A stretch of DNA of 64,000 nucleotides from Sarcomyxa edulis (Eukaryota > Basidiomycota > Agaricomycetes > Agaricales > Mycenaceae), in assembly GCA_009761415.1 (NCBI GenBank), contig QUOL01000002.1, positions 2,790,001 through 2,854,000 on the forward strand, written 5' to 3'. The notes under the pieces are model-generated. The model was not told the origin of the DNA. It did not search any database and worked only from the letters and a program-made list of their open reading frames with translations. Shown piece by piece: positions 24,369-37,210 of this stretch (the first letter of the stretch is position 1; each line of letters starts with the position of its first letter). The translations under genes and the position numbers were made by a program.

Positions 24369-26631
24369 TCAAAATTCACTGTTCTCAAACTCCATGTACC
24401 GCACGGTGTCCTCGACATGCCCCAGAACGACTGAGCGAAATCAACGACTCCAAAATTTTGCTCGAGATGATGACTGACTTACAAGCGTTGTAGTATTCAT
24501 CCTTGCTTAGATTTCTTCCCGGAACTAAGCTTTGTTCTGGCTTTGTTTTGAGGGGCAATCCAAATCGCTGCCATGTTTGCAAGGTTAACACCGAGGCTTG
24601 GAAGAAGGATGGAATTGTGTACCTTCGGATGTATACGGTGTGTGGACCGTAGCTTCAAGGCATTGGACGCAGCCGTCCTTTCAGCAGCCACTCCGCGCAG
24701 GTACTGTTGGAACGGCTTCTCGTTGTCGTAGAAGGCATTCAATCGAGTTAAGAAATCAAGATTTGCAAAACTTCGGGGACCAATAACGTCTGCAACATTC
24801 AGTCCCTGACAAGAAATGTGCAATCAATAATAGATACCCGTGATACACCGTGTGGAGTCGTACTAGAGCAGAAGCACAATCCTGTAGTATCTTCAAAACC
24901 TCCGATTTCTTTTGAAGGTGCTGCAGGCCAGAGGGATTGAGTGACAGGGATCCGTCAGGCTGCTGCAGGATCCAGTTCATGGAATACATGAGAAGTGTGG
25001 AATACTTGTTCTTCCTGTTCATGAGTGGTCCCCAATCGTTGATGACCTCTGGTATGCCGACATAGTCGCACATATTAGAAGTCTCTACTCGATCGAATTT
25101 GGAGTCTGCACGAAACGGTCGAATCGTGCCCTTAGGAATCTGCTGAGACATGAATTTTGCAGTGAATTGACTGATATGGATCGTGATGTCGAAATCGCGG
25201 ACACGTCCTGCAAATTTAATCAACTCGTCCTTGACGTGGAAGAACAAGGATCCAAATATATCGGCAGGATCCAATCCATGCCGCTTTCCCGATTGTTGCA
25301 CGTCTGCTACATTCCATCCAAACAAAGGACTGGCGTCATCCTTCGTTAACCACCCTCCACTGGACGAGAATAAGAGGCTGCGTGAAATGTCAGACATGAA
25401 ACATGAGAGAACCGTGCAACGGTAACGGAAGTCGACCTACCGATTTGGTTGATTGAAATGGGAGACAGCAGCTGAGAAAGGGAGGAGTAACCCTAACTTC
25501 CTGAATCGCATGAACGCTGCTCGATGACCACCTTGAAGATACCGAAGATAACGGTCGCGATAATCTACACGGGAGGGGTGAAGCATGACATCGCGCATGT
25601 TTTCCAAGGCCTTTGGGAGATCGTACGTAGAAAAAAACATATCGAGGGTCTGTCGTAGCTCGAAACCCTGCAAGGAAGCATGCAGTTTGCCTCCGCCCCT
25701 AATGTCGAGAGCAAAGGAGGGGTATGCGGTGTTCAGGGCATCTCCACCATAGATGATGTCGATTGAACGTTGTAGATATAAAGCCTGGTCGACCGTCAAG
25801 GCCGAGGAATACATGAGATGCACCGCAACTTCAGCAGCTTCCTCCAATGAAGGACTGTCCTTCAACAGGGCGAAGAGGACAACCAGGTTACGATTAGCAA
25901 CAGTCGAATTTTTGTCGTTGCAGAGGATTTCAAGCTTCCCATTATACGCATCAGGCAGTCCGTTGACAGTGCAGACGAGATTGCGTATATCGCCGGAAGC
26001 TGACGAGGTGGTCAAATTCATAGGACCGGCAACGAGAAAGACCATTACCTGCAAAACACACTTTCAAGTCACTCGTAGTGGCACTTTCACCCTCGTTGTC
26101 AGGAATTCGAAGGCAGTCAATGGCAGGGACGTTTCCCCACACATAATTCCCATACACACCAAAAGGAACCTGTACAGGAGCATTGTCAGGACCGAAGAAG
26201 GACGGAGGTCGTCCTTTTTGAACCCATGCTGGCTGCCAGTCTGATTTGAGATAAGGATTTTTACAGTCCGATCGATGCTTGGAGGTCCAATGTAATAATT
26301 GGCACTCTTTGCTGCAGTACTGGACAAGCACAACGTAAGTAGTCATCAACGTTGAGATACACAAGACGGCATACTTTAACCAAGTGGCACTGAGGTTCAG
26401 GTCGTCAGGATAGAGAGAAATATATAGTTCAGCATAACGGTTCACCTTGGAACATGCGAGGGTTCCTCTCTCGAGGCAAGGAGGTACATCGTCCGTGTTA
26501 CCTATATTTCCGCAATTGGAGTGTGAGATAGGTCGTCCGTCCGCGCTCGAGCCAAGCCTGTCGGTCGTCAGAAAGGCAGATAACTTTTTCAGTTGAGCAG
26601 CGACGCCTCGATGAACATCGGCAGTAATCAT
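24369..26631 (-). CDS. MYND zinc finger protein with DUF4470-type region
   Basis: Eight exons on the minus strand: 26631-26446, 26389-26375, 26319-26049, 25999-25441, 25377-24864, 24805-24623, 24567-24483, 24430-24369; 624 codons. The MYND finger lies at residues 37-86: C60-X2-C63, YCSKECQ (C69, C73), H82 and C86. The first pair is less regular (H37/C40, with an extra C52). Exon 2 is only 15 bases and encodes CHLVK, including zinc ligand C63. After the finger come NYVWGNVPAIDCL and a DUF4470-like segment (DIRNLVCTVNGLPDAYNG), then a long body found in large agaricomycete families, ending near RFGLPLKTKPEQ. It is probably a protein-interaction adaptor. No SET domain is present. Confidence 0.85.
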
Positions 26632-27279
26632 GATAACCAGTCAGATAGGAATGAGGGCGGGGAAGGAAAGAGGGGTTTGGCTTGTGTTGGATATATATAC
26701 ACAACAGCATGTCCGCCTCATGTAAGGAAGACATTCTTATATGACAGTGCTCGAGCCCAAGAATCACATTCGGGCGTCTCGCCACATTCGACAGGAAAAC
26801 GCGGCATCAGGTTTCGTTGCAAGGAGTTACAATTCCAAAATGATGATCTGGGGAAAGACTATCGTTATAAGGAATCACGGAAACGAACATGATTTGAAAA
26901 CTTACGAAAGGAAATGATACTGACGACTGTGGAAGAATAGTAATCTGGTATACATATATAGCTTGGTCCTTCGACTTAAAGTTGCTGGAAGGTTTTGGGT
27001 TGTGCTGGAATGTTATCAACTGGAGTAGTGACAACGCTTCGGTACGTACGTATAGTGTTCACTCAGCATGATAGAACAAGGAAGTAACCCAGTAGACGCC
27101 AAGGTCTCGACAAGAAGTGAGGAAATCTCGAGACATGAGTACTGAGTGTGCCACTGGCACTGGCCGCAGTGGCAGTTCGAGAAATTTGACCCGGTCCTAA
27201 GTTCAAGCTCCGATCCAAATCGAGCGCGTCCAACTGGAAGGCGTGGCCGCACTTGCTCTCATCGACCTCCTTGTGCATC
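26632..27279. other. Divergent promoter region, MYND gene and POL1
   Basis: 648 bases between divergent start codons. No coding feature is supported. It presumably contains the cell-cycle-controlled promoter of POL1, but no box is claimed. Confidence 0.45.
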
Positions 27280-30200
27280 ATGACTGACCGTGCTCGACGG
27301 GAAAAGAAAGAAAAACTAGACAAACTCGCCGAACTGAAACGTGCTCGTCAAGGCGGAGCTCGTGTTTTCAAGGTATGAGACGCGTATTCACTGTCTTTAG
27401 ACGCGTCAATTTAACAATTTTTAGGACGAGGATGCGGAGATATATGACGTGGTTGACGAGAATCAGTACCGCAGTATCGTGAAGGGAAGGCTGCTGAAGG
27501 ATGACTTCGTCGTTGATGACGGAATAGGTGGTTATACAGACAATGGCATGGATGATTGGACTGGTGGAGATATGGACCAAGAAGAATCAGACGAAGAAAT
27601 TATGACGAGGAAGAAGAAAGGTGCGTTTGCCAACTAGATCATTATATCCATCCACTGCGCTGACTGTCGACTCCAGGGAAAAGCAAAGCCAAGGATGATC
27701 CCGTCAAGGGCAAGCCGAAGGCACAGCCTAAAGCTCCTCCTATTGCCCCTTCCCTCAGCGCGTACAGACCAGTGATATCGCCTGAACAAGAACAAGAGCT
27801 GATGTCCTCTATCCTTGGAACCATGGATGCGTATCCTGAATCCACTATTATACAGAAGTCGCGTAAACGCAAGCCGTACGACGACTCTCCCTCCCCTGCA
27901 CGACCTCCTATGGCTTCCTATCGAACGAAGCCAAAGGATTATGCCGACATGTCCTCTGACGGTCCCATGGATGACTCTTTTGGTCCTCCTCCGAGTGACG
28001 ACTTCATCATGAGCCCGAACAAAAAGGTCAAAACGAACGGAGTGACCCCCGCTGTAAACAGACTGGCTCATCTCGACGTGCATGGAAGCTCAGATGGCTT
28101 TGACACATCATTCGATGACTTGGACGTGAATGAATTCATGGATGTTGACGACGTGGACGATATTGATATGGGGGAACCCTCGAAGCCACAGGCCAAAGTC
28201 GAGATTGACATTACTCACAAGCCTACCAATGGGATCCCAGCGAAATCCGAGCCAGCTCTTCCATCATGGCTATCGGTTTACGACTCTCTTAGCGTCGCTG
28301 ATGCTGACGCTTTTGGTCCGCTCGCCTCCACTACTACTACTTCTGTCAACCCGACTAAGATCTCTGCCCTCGAGCCTGACGGATCCCTAAGTTTCTTCTG
28401 GCTCGACTATCTGGAACACGATGGTAAAATCTACCTCATCGGTAAACTCAAAGACAAAACCTCAGGTGCCTGGGTATCGTGTTGTGTCACTGTCGAGAAT
28501 CTCCAACGAAACCTCTTTGTTCTTGCACGGGAGAAACGCGTGGAGCAAGATGAAGATGGCGAGTTGTACGACACAGATGGCGTCCCTAGTCTCCAAGATG
28601 TTTACGACGACTTTGACCGGATACGTAAGAAACTTGGCATCAAATCCTGGAAAGCGAAATTCGTCAAGAGGAAATACGCATTTGGGGAGACGGACGTACC
28701 CAGAGGGGAATCACAGTGGATGAAGGTCGTCTACGGGTTTAACGGTGAGCAAACCCATTTGTCAACGATACAACTTCGCCTCTGATGGCATTGTAGAGCC
28801 ACAGATCCCCAACACGGCATGTAGTCCCAATATCTCGCGAATATTTGGCACCAGTACAAGTGCATTCGAACTACTGGTTCTGAAACGTAAAATTATGGGT
28901 CCTTGTTGGCTTCAGATCAAGAATCCAGAGATCGACAACAAAGGGGTACGACACAGCACATCCTTTTTTGTTTGTCCTATTCATGGCCACCACTAGGTTT
29001 CATGGTGTCAAATCGAAGTGACGGTCTCTGACCCGAAGGACATCAACCCATACAACGACACCGAGGCTGGAGCCCCGAAAGAGATGCCTCCTTTGACCGT
29101 CATGAGTCTCAGCGTTCGAACGATCGTGAACCACAAAGAGAACAAGCGAGAAGTGGTTTGCACGACAGCAAGAATATGGCACAACAGTTTGTTATAATAC
29201 CTTTTTCTCCGGGTGAACTCGACAATGATGCAATTCTCTCTAGTGCTGATCGACGATCCAACTCCTCCGGAGAGATTGCCTTGTACAGTCAATACATTCG
29301 TGCGGCCTCTGGATCGGTTCCCTCCCAATTTCGAATCCCAGGCCAGGTCAAACGACAAGGGCATGATATCTCCAGTCAAAAACGAACGCATGCTACTCAG
29401 TAGTTTGCTCGGTACGTGAATGACTGATGTCTCGTTTTTCGAATTCCCACTCATATATTTTTACAGCTGCGATACATAAAGCTGATCCTGACGTCATTGT
29501 CGGACACGACTTTTTGGGTGTCTCTCTAGATGTTTTGCTCCATCGAATGCGAGAGCTCAAGGCTGATCATTGGTCCCGGATCGGTCGTTTCCGACGTTCG
29601 ACCTGGCCTCATGTCGGGAAACAAGGATCTAATATCAAGTTCCTCAACGGAAGAATGCTATGTGACCTTGCCAGTGACGGAGCAAAGGTGCGAGTTTTGC
29701 CTTATACCCTCCATAATCAAGTTGCTCATTCCACCCACAGAGTATGATCTCCTCAACGACGTGGTCCCTCACCGAAATGTGCAAGACTCACCTGAAGAGT
29801 GAGAGGCAAGATATCGATCCAGACGACACAGCAAGCTATCTAGACGGAAGCTTGAGCTCACCAGATAGACTTATGACGTTTGTACGCCACTGCGAGCTAG
29901 ACGCACATTATCAAATGGCTATCGCGGCAAAGGTGCAGATTCTGCCGTTGACGAAACAACTAACGAATTTGGCGGGGAATTCATGGTGAGTGCTCGAGGT
30001 CGCTTTTTGTTTGATTTTTCTTTGACAATAAAGTATTTAGGAACAAGACACTGAACGGTGGTCGCGCGGAGCGCAACGAGTACATCTTGCTGCACGAGTT
30101 CCATCGTCTCAAGTATATCTGTCCAGACAAGACATGGGGGAAGAAAGCCGCTGCAGCAGTCAAACTGGAAGCCCAAGGCGATGACGCCGACGGCAAACCG

Positions 30201-32616
30201 ACGAAAGGGAAACGAGACAAGTATAAAGGTGGACTTGTCTTCGAACCGAAAAGAGGCCTCTGGGACAAATACATCCTTGTCATGGACTTCAACTCGCTGT
30301 ATCCAAGTATCATCCAGGAGTACAATATCGACTTCACCACCGTCGACCGGGTGGAAGACGATGAGGTTGGACCTACCTCTCTCAGGTCTCGTTATGGGCT
30401 GACCAGATTTTTTCTCATAGGATGGAGAAGAGAAAATTCCAGAGCCCCCATCAACCGATGTGCCACAAGGAGTTCTGCCTCGACTCATTGCGACGCTTGT
30501 AAACCGTCGTCGGCAGGTCAAGTCGTTGATGAAAGACAAAAGTGCATCTCACGCTCAGCTACTTCAGGTGAAGCTCGCATGTGTCTAACTTTGCATTGGG
30601 ACTCACGTTGGTGTTTTCTATTAGTACGACATCAAGCAACAGGCGCTCAAGCTGACTGCGAACAGTATGTACGGCTGTCTTGGATTTGAATATTCGCGGT
30701 TCTTCGCCCGGCCGTTAGCTGCTCTCACAACCTTCAAGGGTCGAGAAATCCTGACGCACACCAGAGAGCTCGCGGAGAGCCTTCAACTTGATGTGCGTTT
30801 CTGAGCCACGCACAATGTATTGTCTCATGCTCAATGATATTGCAACAGGTCGTTTATGGAGACACAGACTCCGTTTTCGTCAACTCCAATGTTACGGAAC
30901 TATCTGAGGCCCTAAAGATCTCGGCCGAGTTCAAGAAGGCTGTCAATGACCGTTACAAACTGCTCGAAATCGACTTAGATGGCGTATTCCAGAGACTCTT
31001 GCTCCTACAGAAGAAGAAATACGCTGCCATCAAGGTCGAAGACGGCACTAGGACTTCAACTGAAATCAAGGGCTTGGACATGAAGCGCAGAGAATACTGT
31101 GCTCTATCAAAGACCGTCTCGCAGTAAGTCTCTTCTTCTCTATGCGGGATGCCGCTTCTGATATTTTGACTATCAAGGTATGTCCTCGAGCAGATATTAT
31201 CTGGAGCAACAACGGATACCGTCGTGGAGAATATTCATGAATACCTGACGACGATTGGGGAGAACGTCCGGGGAGGTAAAGTCAAATTGGATGACTTCAT
31301 CATTTTCAAGGTTCGCTCGGCATTCTTTTATAACAATCACTCAGAGAGCAACCTAGCTGATAACCGCTTTGACAGCGTCTGGGCAAGAATCCGGAAGATT
31401 ATCCAGATGCAAAGAGCCAACCGCACGTGCAGGTAGCTCTGAGGATGAAGTCGAGAGGTGGAGATGCCCGATCCGGAGATGTCATTCCCTATGTGTTCTG
31501 CCTCGCTGAAGGTGAAGAAACTGCCAAGTCTGCCCAGGCTGACAGGGCCAAACATCCCGACGAGGTTCGTAGGGCCGCTGGCGAGCTCAAGATTGGTATG
31601 TACCTTTTTCTTCTCCGGCTCTGCGCGTTTCTCAATGTAGTCCGGCAGACTACGTTCACTATCTATCTCAACAAGTCCTTCCACCCATTGAACGGTTATG
31701 TGAACCTATCGAGGGCACAGATCGTGCACGACTGGCTGAATGCTTGGGTATGGCTTTCAACATCCCCAACAATCAATAAAACTTCTAACTCGACCATGAT
31801 ACAGGACTAGACCCAGGACGATACCGAAACTCATCTTCTGCCGAAGTGACAGAACTCTCTTTCTCTACACTCGATTCACAGGTCTCGGATGCGGAACGGT
31901 TCAAAGACTCATTCCCTTTCCTCGTTCGCTGCCGTCATTGCAAGAATCAGTTCCCGTTCACTCCTATAAATGATAGAGATGTACGTCTCCATTGCTTGAG
32001 TAGTCGATCTCCAATCAAACTAACGTCTGGCCAGTCTTCAATCCTGCTGTCCACTGGACCGATGTGTCCGTCCGAGTCGTGCCATAGTACCTTGGCCATG
32101 GGTAGCGTCCAGGCGCAACTCGAGGTTCAGATCAGGGATTATATCAGTAAATATTACGAAGGTTGGACCGCTTGTGATGATCCGACGTGTGGCCATCGGA
32201 CAAGGATGATGGGGGTGTATGGTAAACGGTGCCTGCGGCCAAGTTGTCGAGGCCATGTTACGTTCGAGGTCAGTCACTTTCCTTGGCTCCCTTCGATTGT
32301 CTGTTGATCGACGGTTGGCCACAGTATTCGGATGCACAATTGTATAATCAGCTGCGGTATTTCTCGTTCCTCTTTGACTCCGAGAAAGCCCTCAAGGCGT
32401 CGATCGGGACAAAACAATACGGTCTGTCGATCTGTCCCATCTATGGTCTTGTGCCTGAGCTTATGCATACAACAATTGACAGAAACTGTCAGCGCCTTGG
32501 TGGTGCAACAAGCCAAATTCCTCCAAGTCATGTCGGACAGCGTTGAAAAATACCTGGATCAATGTGGACGTAGATGGGTGGAACTCGGTCAACTCTTTTC
32601 CTTTATGAAACTTTAG
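27280..32616 (+). CDS. POL1: DNA polymerase alpha catalytic subunit
   Basis: Nineteen exons: 27280-27372, 27425-27620, 27677-28744, 28797-28945, 28997-29186, 29244-29411, 29467-29687, 29741-29985, 30041-30365, 30421-30567, 30625-30792, 30849-31123, 31178-31310, 31376-31595, 31649-31747, 31805-31980, 32035-32268, 32325-32421, 32483-32616; one open frame of 1445 codons. It extends RNA primers at origins and on the lagging strand as part of the Pol alpha-primase complex. Seen: the acidic N-terminal domain, family-B motif [11 protein letters not shown] (D859), motif [13 protein letters not shown] (N947), motif C YGDTDSV (Y993), and two C-terminal Cys clusters (CRHC...CPSESC and [11 protein letters not shown]...CLRPSC) for the B-subunit and primase contacts. 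No lesion was found. Confidence 0.96.
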
Positions 32617-32971
32617 AACTCTGCCTCATCGATGTACTTGTAAACGCTCCTCATTCCTGTCTGTATCGCCATACGCTGTCTATTTCAAATTATTTTACTC
32701 CCGCTTTCCGTTTTATTTAGGTTTTTTTTTTGAAATTCCCGATTATTGTTCTGATGTATGGCCATTGCCTCGAGATGGAACAAAAAATACAAAAACCTCC
32801 ATATCTGTGCTCGGGGCCTTTACCATTGTTCCTTCGGAGGAGATGATTGAAAGGGAGTTCCTAAAACAGTACAAGGACCCTCGATCCGAGCACCTACAAA
32901 TATTTCACACGCGTTCGGTTTACGTCGATTCCATTTCCCCCATCTCTTCTCCTCGAACCACCATCATCAAA
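32617..32971. other. Spacer between POL1 and F-box gene
   Basis: 355 bases with a T-rich stretch near 32720. POL1 3' UTR and the next promoter; nothing else seen. Confidence 0.45.
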
Positions 32972-34931
32972 ATGGCTCCTTCAACACGAACATCGCCATC
33001 TCCTCGACATTCTCCGTCGCCACGAAAGTCTCCCCCGAGAAAGTCTCCTTCCAGGGAATCACCGTCACCAGCACCGCGAAAGTCTCCTTCGCCGCGTGAG
33101 TCTTCTCCGCCACGAAAGTCCCCACGATTAGAATCTTCGTCCCCACAAGAGTCCTCGTCAGAAAGAGAGTCTCTATCGTCGCGAAAGGTCTCTGTTAATG
33201 ATGGACTACCTCCGATATTGCGTCTTCCTACCGAAACTCTCGACGGAATCGCCTCTTACATCGACCTACACTCCGATCTGGTATCTCTAGCTCTCGCATG
33301 CAAGAGCATGGCTGCCCTAGTCATCCCTCGTCATACTGAGTATCGTATAATCAGGGTTCAGCACCCGATGCCTGCAATGTGGGCTCACCTTGCACGACGG
33401 GCGGATCTCGCACGTAATATCAGAGAGGTGTCCATATTCGAAAAGCGCAGCTACACCACTTCCAATCGCTTCCCTCACACTCTAATCGACAGGGGTCTTG
33501 ATCCAGCGTCCATAGGAGCGTCTGCAGAAATCGAAGAGGATAGACGAGTGCGGAATATGTGCAAGGCTTTGAGCCACATGCGACATCTGAGAGTATTCAC
33601 CTGGTCGGCCAATACGTTCCCTCCATCTCCTCCTACCATCAAGAAGAAGCACGAGGATGACATATTTGCTGCCCTCAGCGCTCTTCCTTCTCTTGTTCAT
33701 CTAGGTGTTTTGGGCGCTTTTGGGAAGCATGCTCCACCTTCGACAGCAGACCCGGATAGTAGGTTATATCCAGTATGTCGCACTCTCTTTCGGGATATTT
33801 TGTTTTGCTGAAATGCGTGATTAGTTGTGGACGATATCGAAACTTCAATCATTATCTCTCGCCGGGGATGCCTGGGTTAAACCGGCCAATGCACCGCAAA
33901 TGCTTGCCATGTTGAAACGTTCTCCTGATATTCAGGTTAGTATCTCCGTTCAAGCATCACTAGCGGGCTCTTACCTACATATCTCGTTGCAGAGCTTGAA
34001 TATCCCTATGGAAGTTCGAGGATTAGAAGACTGCCAATTCCCGGACCTGAAACGACTCACGCTACTCATGAACTCGGGAGCCCGTCGAGGCATAGATGCC
34101 TCTCGTGCCGCTTTCATCGAAGCTCACCCCACCGTCGAGGATCTATGCTGGTATCCTCTCCATTCCCTCCAAATGAAGCCCGACGCCCTTCCTGCCATCA
34201 AACGTCTGCGTACGAACTCTCATCTTCTTGCTGCTCTAGACGAAGCGGACGGTGAACCTCGTGCCATCGAATGCCTCGATATCGCAGCCATGGACCCGTC
34301 GGCCTTAGCCGAGTTGAAATGTCTGGATGGGAACAAGTTGCAGAAATTGAAGATCTATAGTTATGGAGACCTTGAATCCGTTAGCGGTCTTGCCAAGAAG
34401 TTTCCTTCCATCAATTGGCTAAGCGTACCGGCTCATCGTACCCCTACGCCGCCGAGCGAGAGGGATGCTGTACGAGCTCCTCTGGCATATGAGGGTGTAA
34501 GTCCTCGCTCCAATCCCTTCTCCTCCTCGGCTACTTGATTGACGTTGTGTGTGTCCACAGGAAGACTGGGTTGAGATGCTTTCGCACTTCCCCGAGCTGG
34601 AGATATTCCGTGGGGATGCGATGTGGATCGCCGTACAGTTGGACAAGGACAAGATGCACAAAGTCATCATGGAGCTCGTCCAGAAATGCCCGAAATTGCG
34701 CCAGTTGGACCATTGCGATTATGACGACGGGAGGAGTGACTGGAAGATAATCGAAATCATTCGTGAGGGGGAAGAGGGGGAGAAGGTGCGATATGAGATT
34801 CGCAAGCCATTGTTGAGGTGGGTGTTATTGTTTGTCTTATTTGAAATGCTCATTGTTCCTGATGATCATGATCGCCATGCAGGCCAACGTTCGATCATAT
34901 TGGGCCCGCTTTTGTATCATCATTCGACTAA
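32972..34931 (+). CDS. F-box-like protein with Arg/Ser/Pro repeat head
   Basis: Five exons: 32972-33772, 33825-33935, 33993-34496, 34561-34817, 34883-34931; 573 codons. The first 75 residues are degenerate repeats of the kind PRKSP and SPRES. This is followed by an F-box-like segment (LRLPTETLDGIASYIDLHSD and LVSLALACKSMAALVIPRHT) and a leucine-rich body with LRR-like spacing, as in many agaricomycete F-box proteins that recruit targets to SCF ubiquitin ligases. The Ser/Arg/Pro head is unusual for the family and may be a phosphorylation or nuclear-speckle-like region (inference). An in-frame extension upstream to about 32765 exists, but the start at 32972 begins directly at the repeat head after a Kozak-like AAAATGG. 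Confidence 0.8.
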
Positions 34932-37210
34932 CTTGTGTTCTTTTTCGATTTAACTTGTCTTTCCACTGACTTGTGTACTTGTAAATGTAGGGCGAGCTCC
35001 CTGACGTAGTTTATACCATAGATCATAATGTATCGGATTGAAAATCTAACTAATGACATGAATGAATGACTACAACAGAACAGAAAGGATCATGAACACG
35101 ACATGGCAAGAGGGGAACATTCCTAGAGTTCCGCTATACACGAAGCAGACAACACCTATAAGACAAGAAAGTATTAGCCACGAACTTGTAATATTGACGG
35201 ACGAAAGACAGAAATGAAGGTGATTCTGGAGGCTCAGATACCGTTGTAGAAAGGTGAAACTCATGACGAGATTGCTTTTAGCATAACGTTCGTACAGTGT
35301 GAATGTGTTGTCATCACAGCCGATTGCGAAAGGAAAGAAAAAAAGACGAAAAGAAGTGAACACGAACCATTTCAGTGATTCCTCCGAAGCCCTATCCAAG
35401 GCATACAGCGTGCCGACGATGATATGATGCAGATCAATCATCGTATTGCGTATACATATACAACGGCGTACAACATTGACATTCTATCTGTGAGACGAAC
35501 GAGTTCAGGTCAGTCAAAAAGATCTTCGCTGAAAGCACGAGCACGTAGAAGAATGGACAACTGCGGTTCAGGTATGCAAGTTTGTCTTCATGACACTGAT
35601 GCTTATAGCACCAGTGTTCATTGCGATTCTGATAATTATCATCACAACCGCGAAGAAAACTTTCGAAAGCGGTAAAATAAAGAGGTACTCACGATATAAA
35701 ACCGAGTCTCAGTCAGGTGTCGGTCATCCTGTAATCGACCTCTCGTTGGGGAACATCAAACCGGAGATTTGAGAGCACTGTCGAGGTCGATGTCGCGGTG
35801 CAAGTGGTGAACTGGATGGAAAAAAGTTTGTTGTGTCCCGCGGCAAATTTATACTTTTCAAAATCTCCGACTAGACTCCGACGTCGATTTGACCTCCGCT
35901 CCCCCGAGAATCCTCGGCATCGACTCCAATCTCAGTATACCTCCGATGCCAGCAATGCAACAATTATTACCAGTGACCAGACTGTTAAACGCCTTACAGA
36001 AGCCTTGGTCTTGACTCTGAAGTATACGACCCCAGCAATCCTTTGACTGCTGCAAAAAGGTGCGGCGAAAAAAAGTCGTCAAAAAATTCTCTCAGGGCTC
36101 ACCGATGGATATCCATCAATACCAGCTGGCTCGAGGGATCAGTTGCAGTAGTGGGGCTTCCTCGTTCCTTGTATTCTTGAGAGCCGACGCAGTTTTACGG
36201 ACCCGCCCTGAGACAGCTCGAACTCAGCGAGTCGTCCGAGAGAGCATGCCTTCCCCAGGACAGGCTTGAAGGTGCAGTCTAACGGAGCAATATGTGAGCG
36301 TATGTTGCATATTTTTTTACCTGAGACTCACCCACCAGCCTGCGGGGTAAAAGTTTCAGTTGTTTGACCCGGATTGATATCTCGTCCTTCATTCAAAGCA
36401 AGCACCGTTGAGTCCTGACCCCGTTTGCGTAAGTAAGTTGGACCTGAAGCCCGAATGTAAGCCACGTCCCTTTGCACTATGTGTCTACACTCATACCTAT
36501 CATAAGAATCGCGGGACGAAAACGCGCTCCCGCCGCCTCGGTTGGTTCTGTCCATCAAGACCAGCCGTCGATGCGTTTTACTCTTCCTAAATAACTCTAA
36601 TCCGAGAGAACATCCCCGTCACGTCTGTTGGACATCACCTGCAGTGCAACCAACCGCTCCACGCTCCTTGCTATGGATTAGGTCTCGTCTCCGTCGTAGA
36701 TCGAGGTCACAGACAACAGTCAACATTCAATTGCCGCAACCCGGAATGTTGATCTCCAAGATCCTTCTGTCACTCCACCAGTCACTGATGCTACGAGGAA
36801 CGGTCAACTCAGCGTTCGGAACTGTAATCTCGGTGGAATCCAAAATCAATAGACAACGCCGCCGCGATGATCCTTCTTTTTCGATTCGGATCCTAGTTGC
36901 AAATCTCAAAATTTTAGTGGTCCTTTCGAATCACCTCTACTGTGTATGCTTCACTGCTGCAGAAGGTGATTCATCCCTTCAGCAACCTTCACGAGTGATT
37001 AATAAATATTTTTCGGTATCAGGAGTCTTCGTGTGATATGGTAAAGGTAAGTCATAAGTCGATTCGCTCGATGAGTATCCAAGTGCGTCATATACATGGT
37101 GATGCGCGAAGGTGAGGAAGAAATGTTCGAATATCCTACAAGAGAAAAGAAAAAGAAGAGACCAATCGTAGCCCCCGAAATCGGCCAGGAATAAGTATGT
37201 TCGCCGTCGT
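34932..37210. other. Spacer containing the 3' flank of family copy A
   Basis: 2.3 kb. The part from about 36330 to 37210 resembles, in inverted orientation, the sequence downstream of copies B and C (see repeat entry). In 34932-35860 a minus-strand frame of 123 codons (35441-35070) with hydrophobic stretches exists. A plus-strand hydrophobic frame at 35590-35772 could be spliced to an ATG at 35553. They overlap no known family and neither is called. A TATA-like TATAAAT lies on the minus strand near 35857. Confidence 0.4.
36330..37210 (-). repeat. Inverted, diverged copy of the B/C downstream flank
   Basis: Read on the minus strand, this stretch matches the DNA downstream of copies B (from about 51980) and C (from about 56113). 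Shared landmarks include CTCGTGAAGGTTGCT, GGATGAATCACCTT, GTGAAGCATAC and AGGTGATTCGAAAGGA. Similarity is clear but much lower than between B and C. It shows that copy A was duplicated together with its 3' DNA. Confidence 0.75.

Noticed and set aside
35070..35772. Hydrophobic frames on both strands (123 codons minus; about 60 codons plus with a possible 41-base intron)
   Set aside because: They lie on opposite strands of one spacer, match no family I know, and no splice pattern gives a clear protein. Left as spacer.
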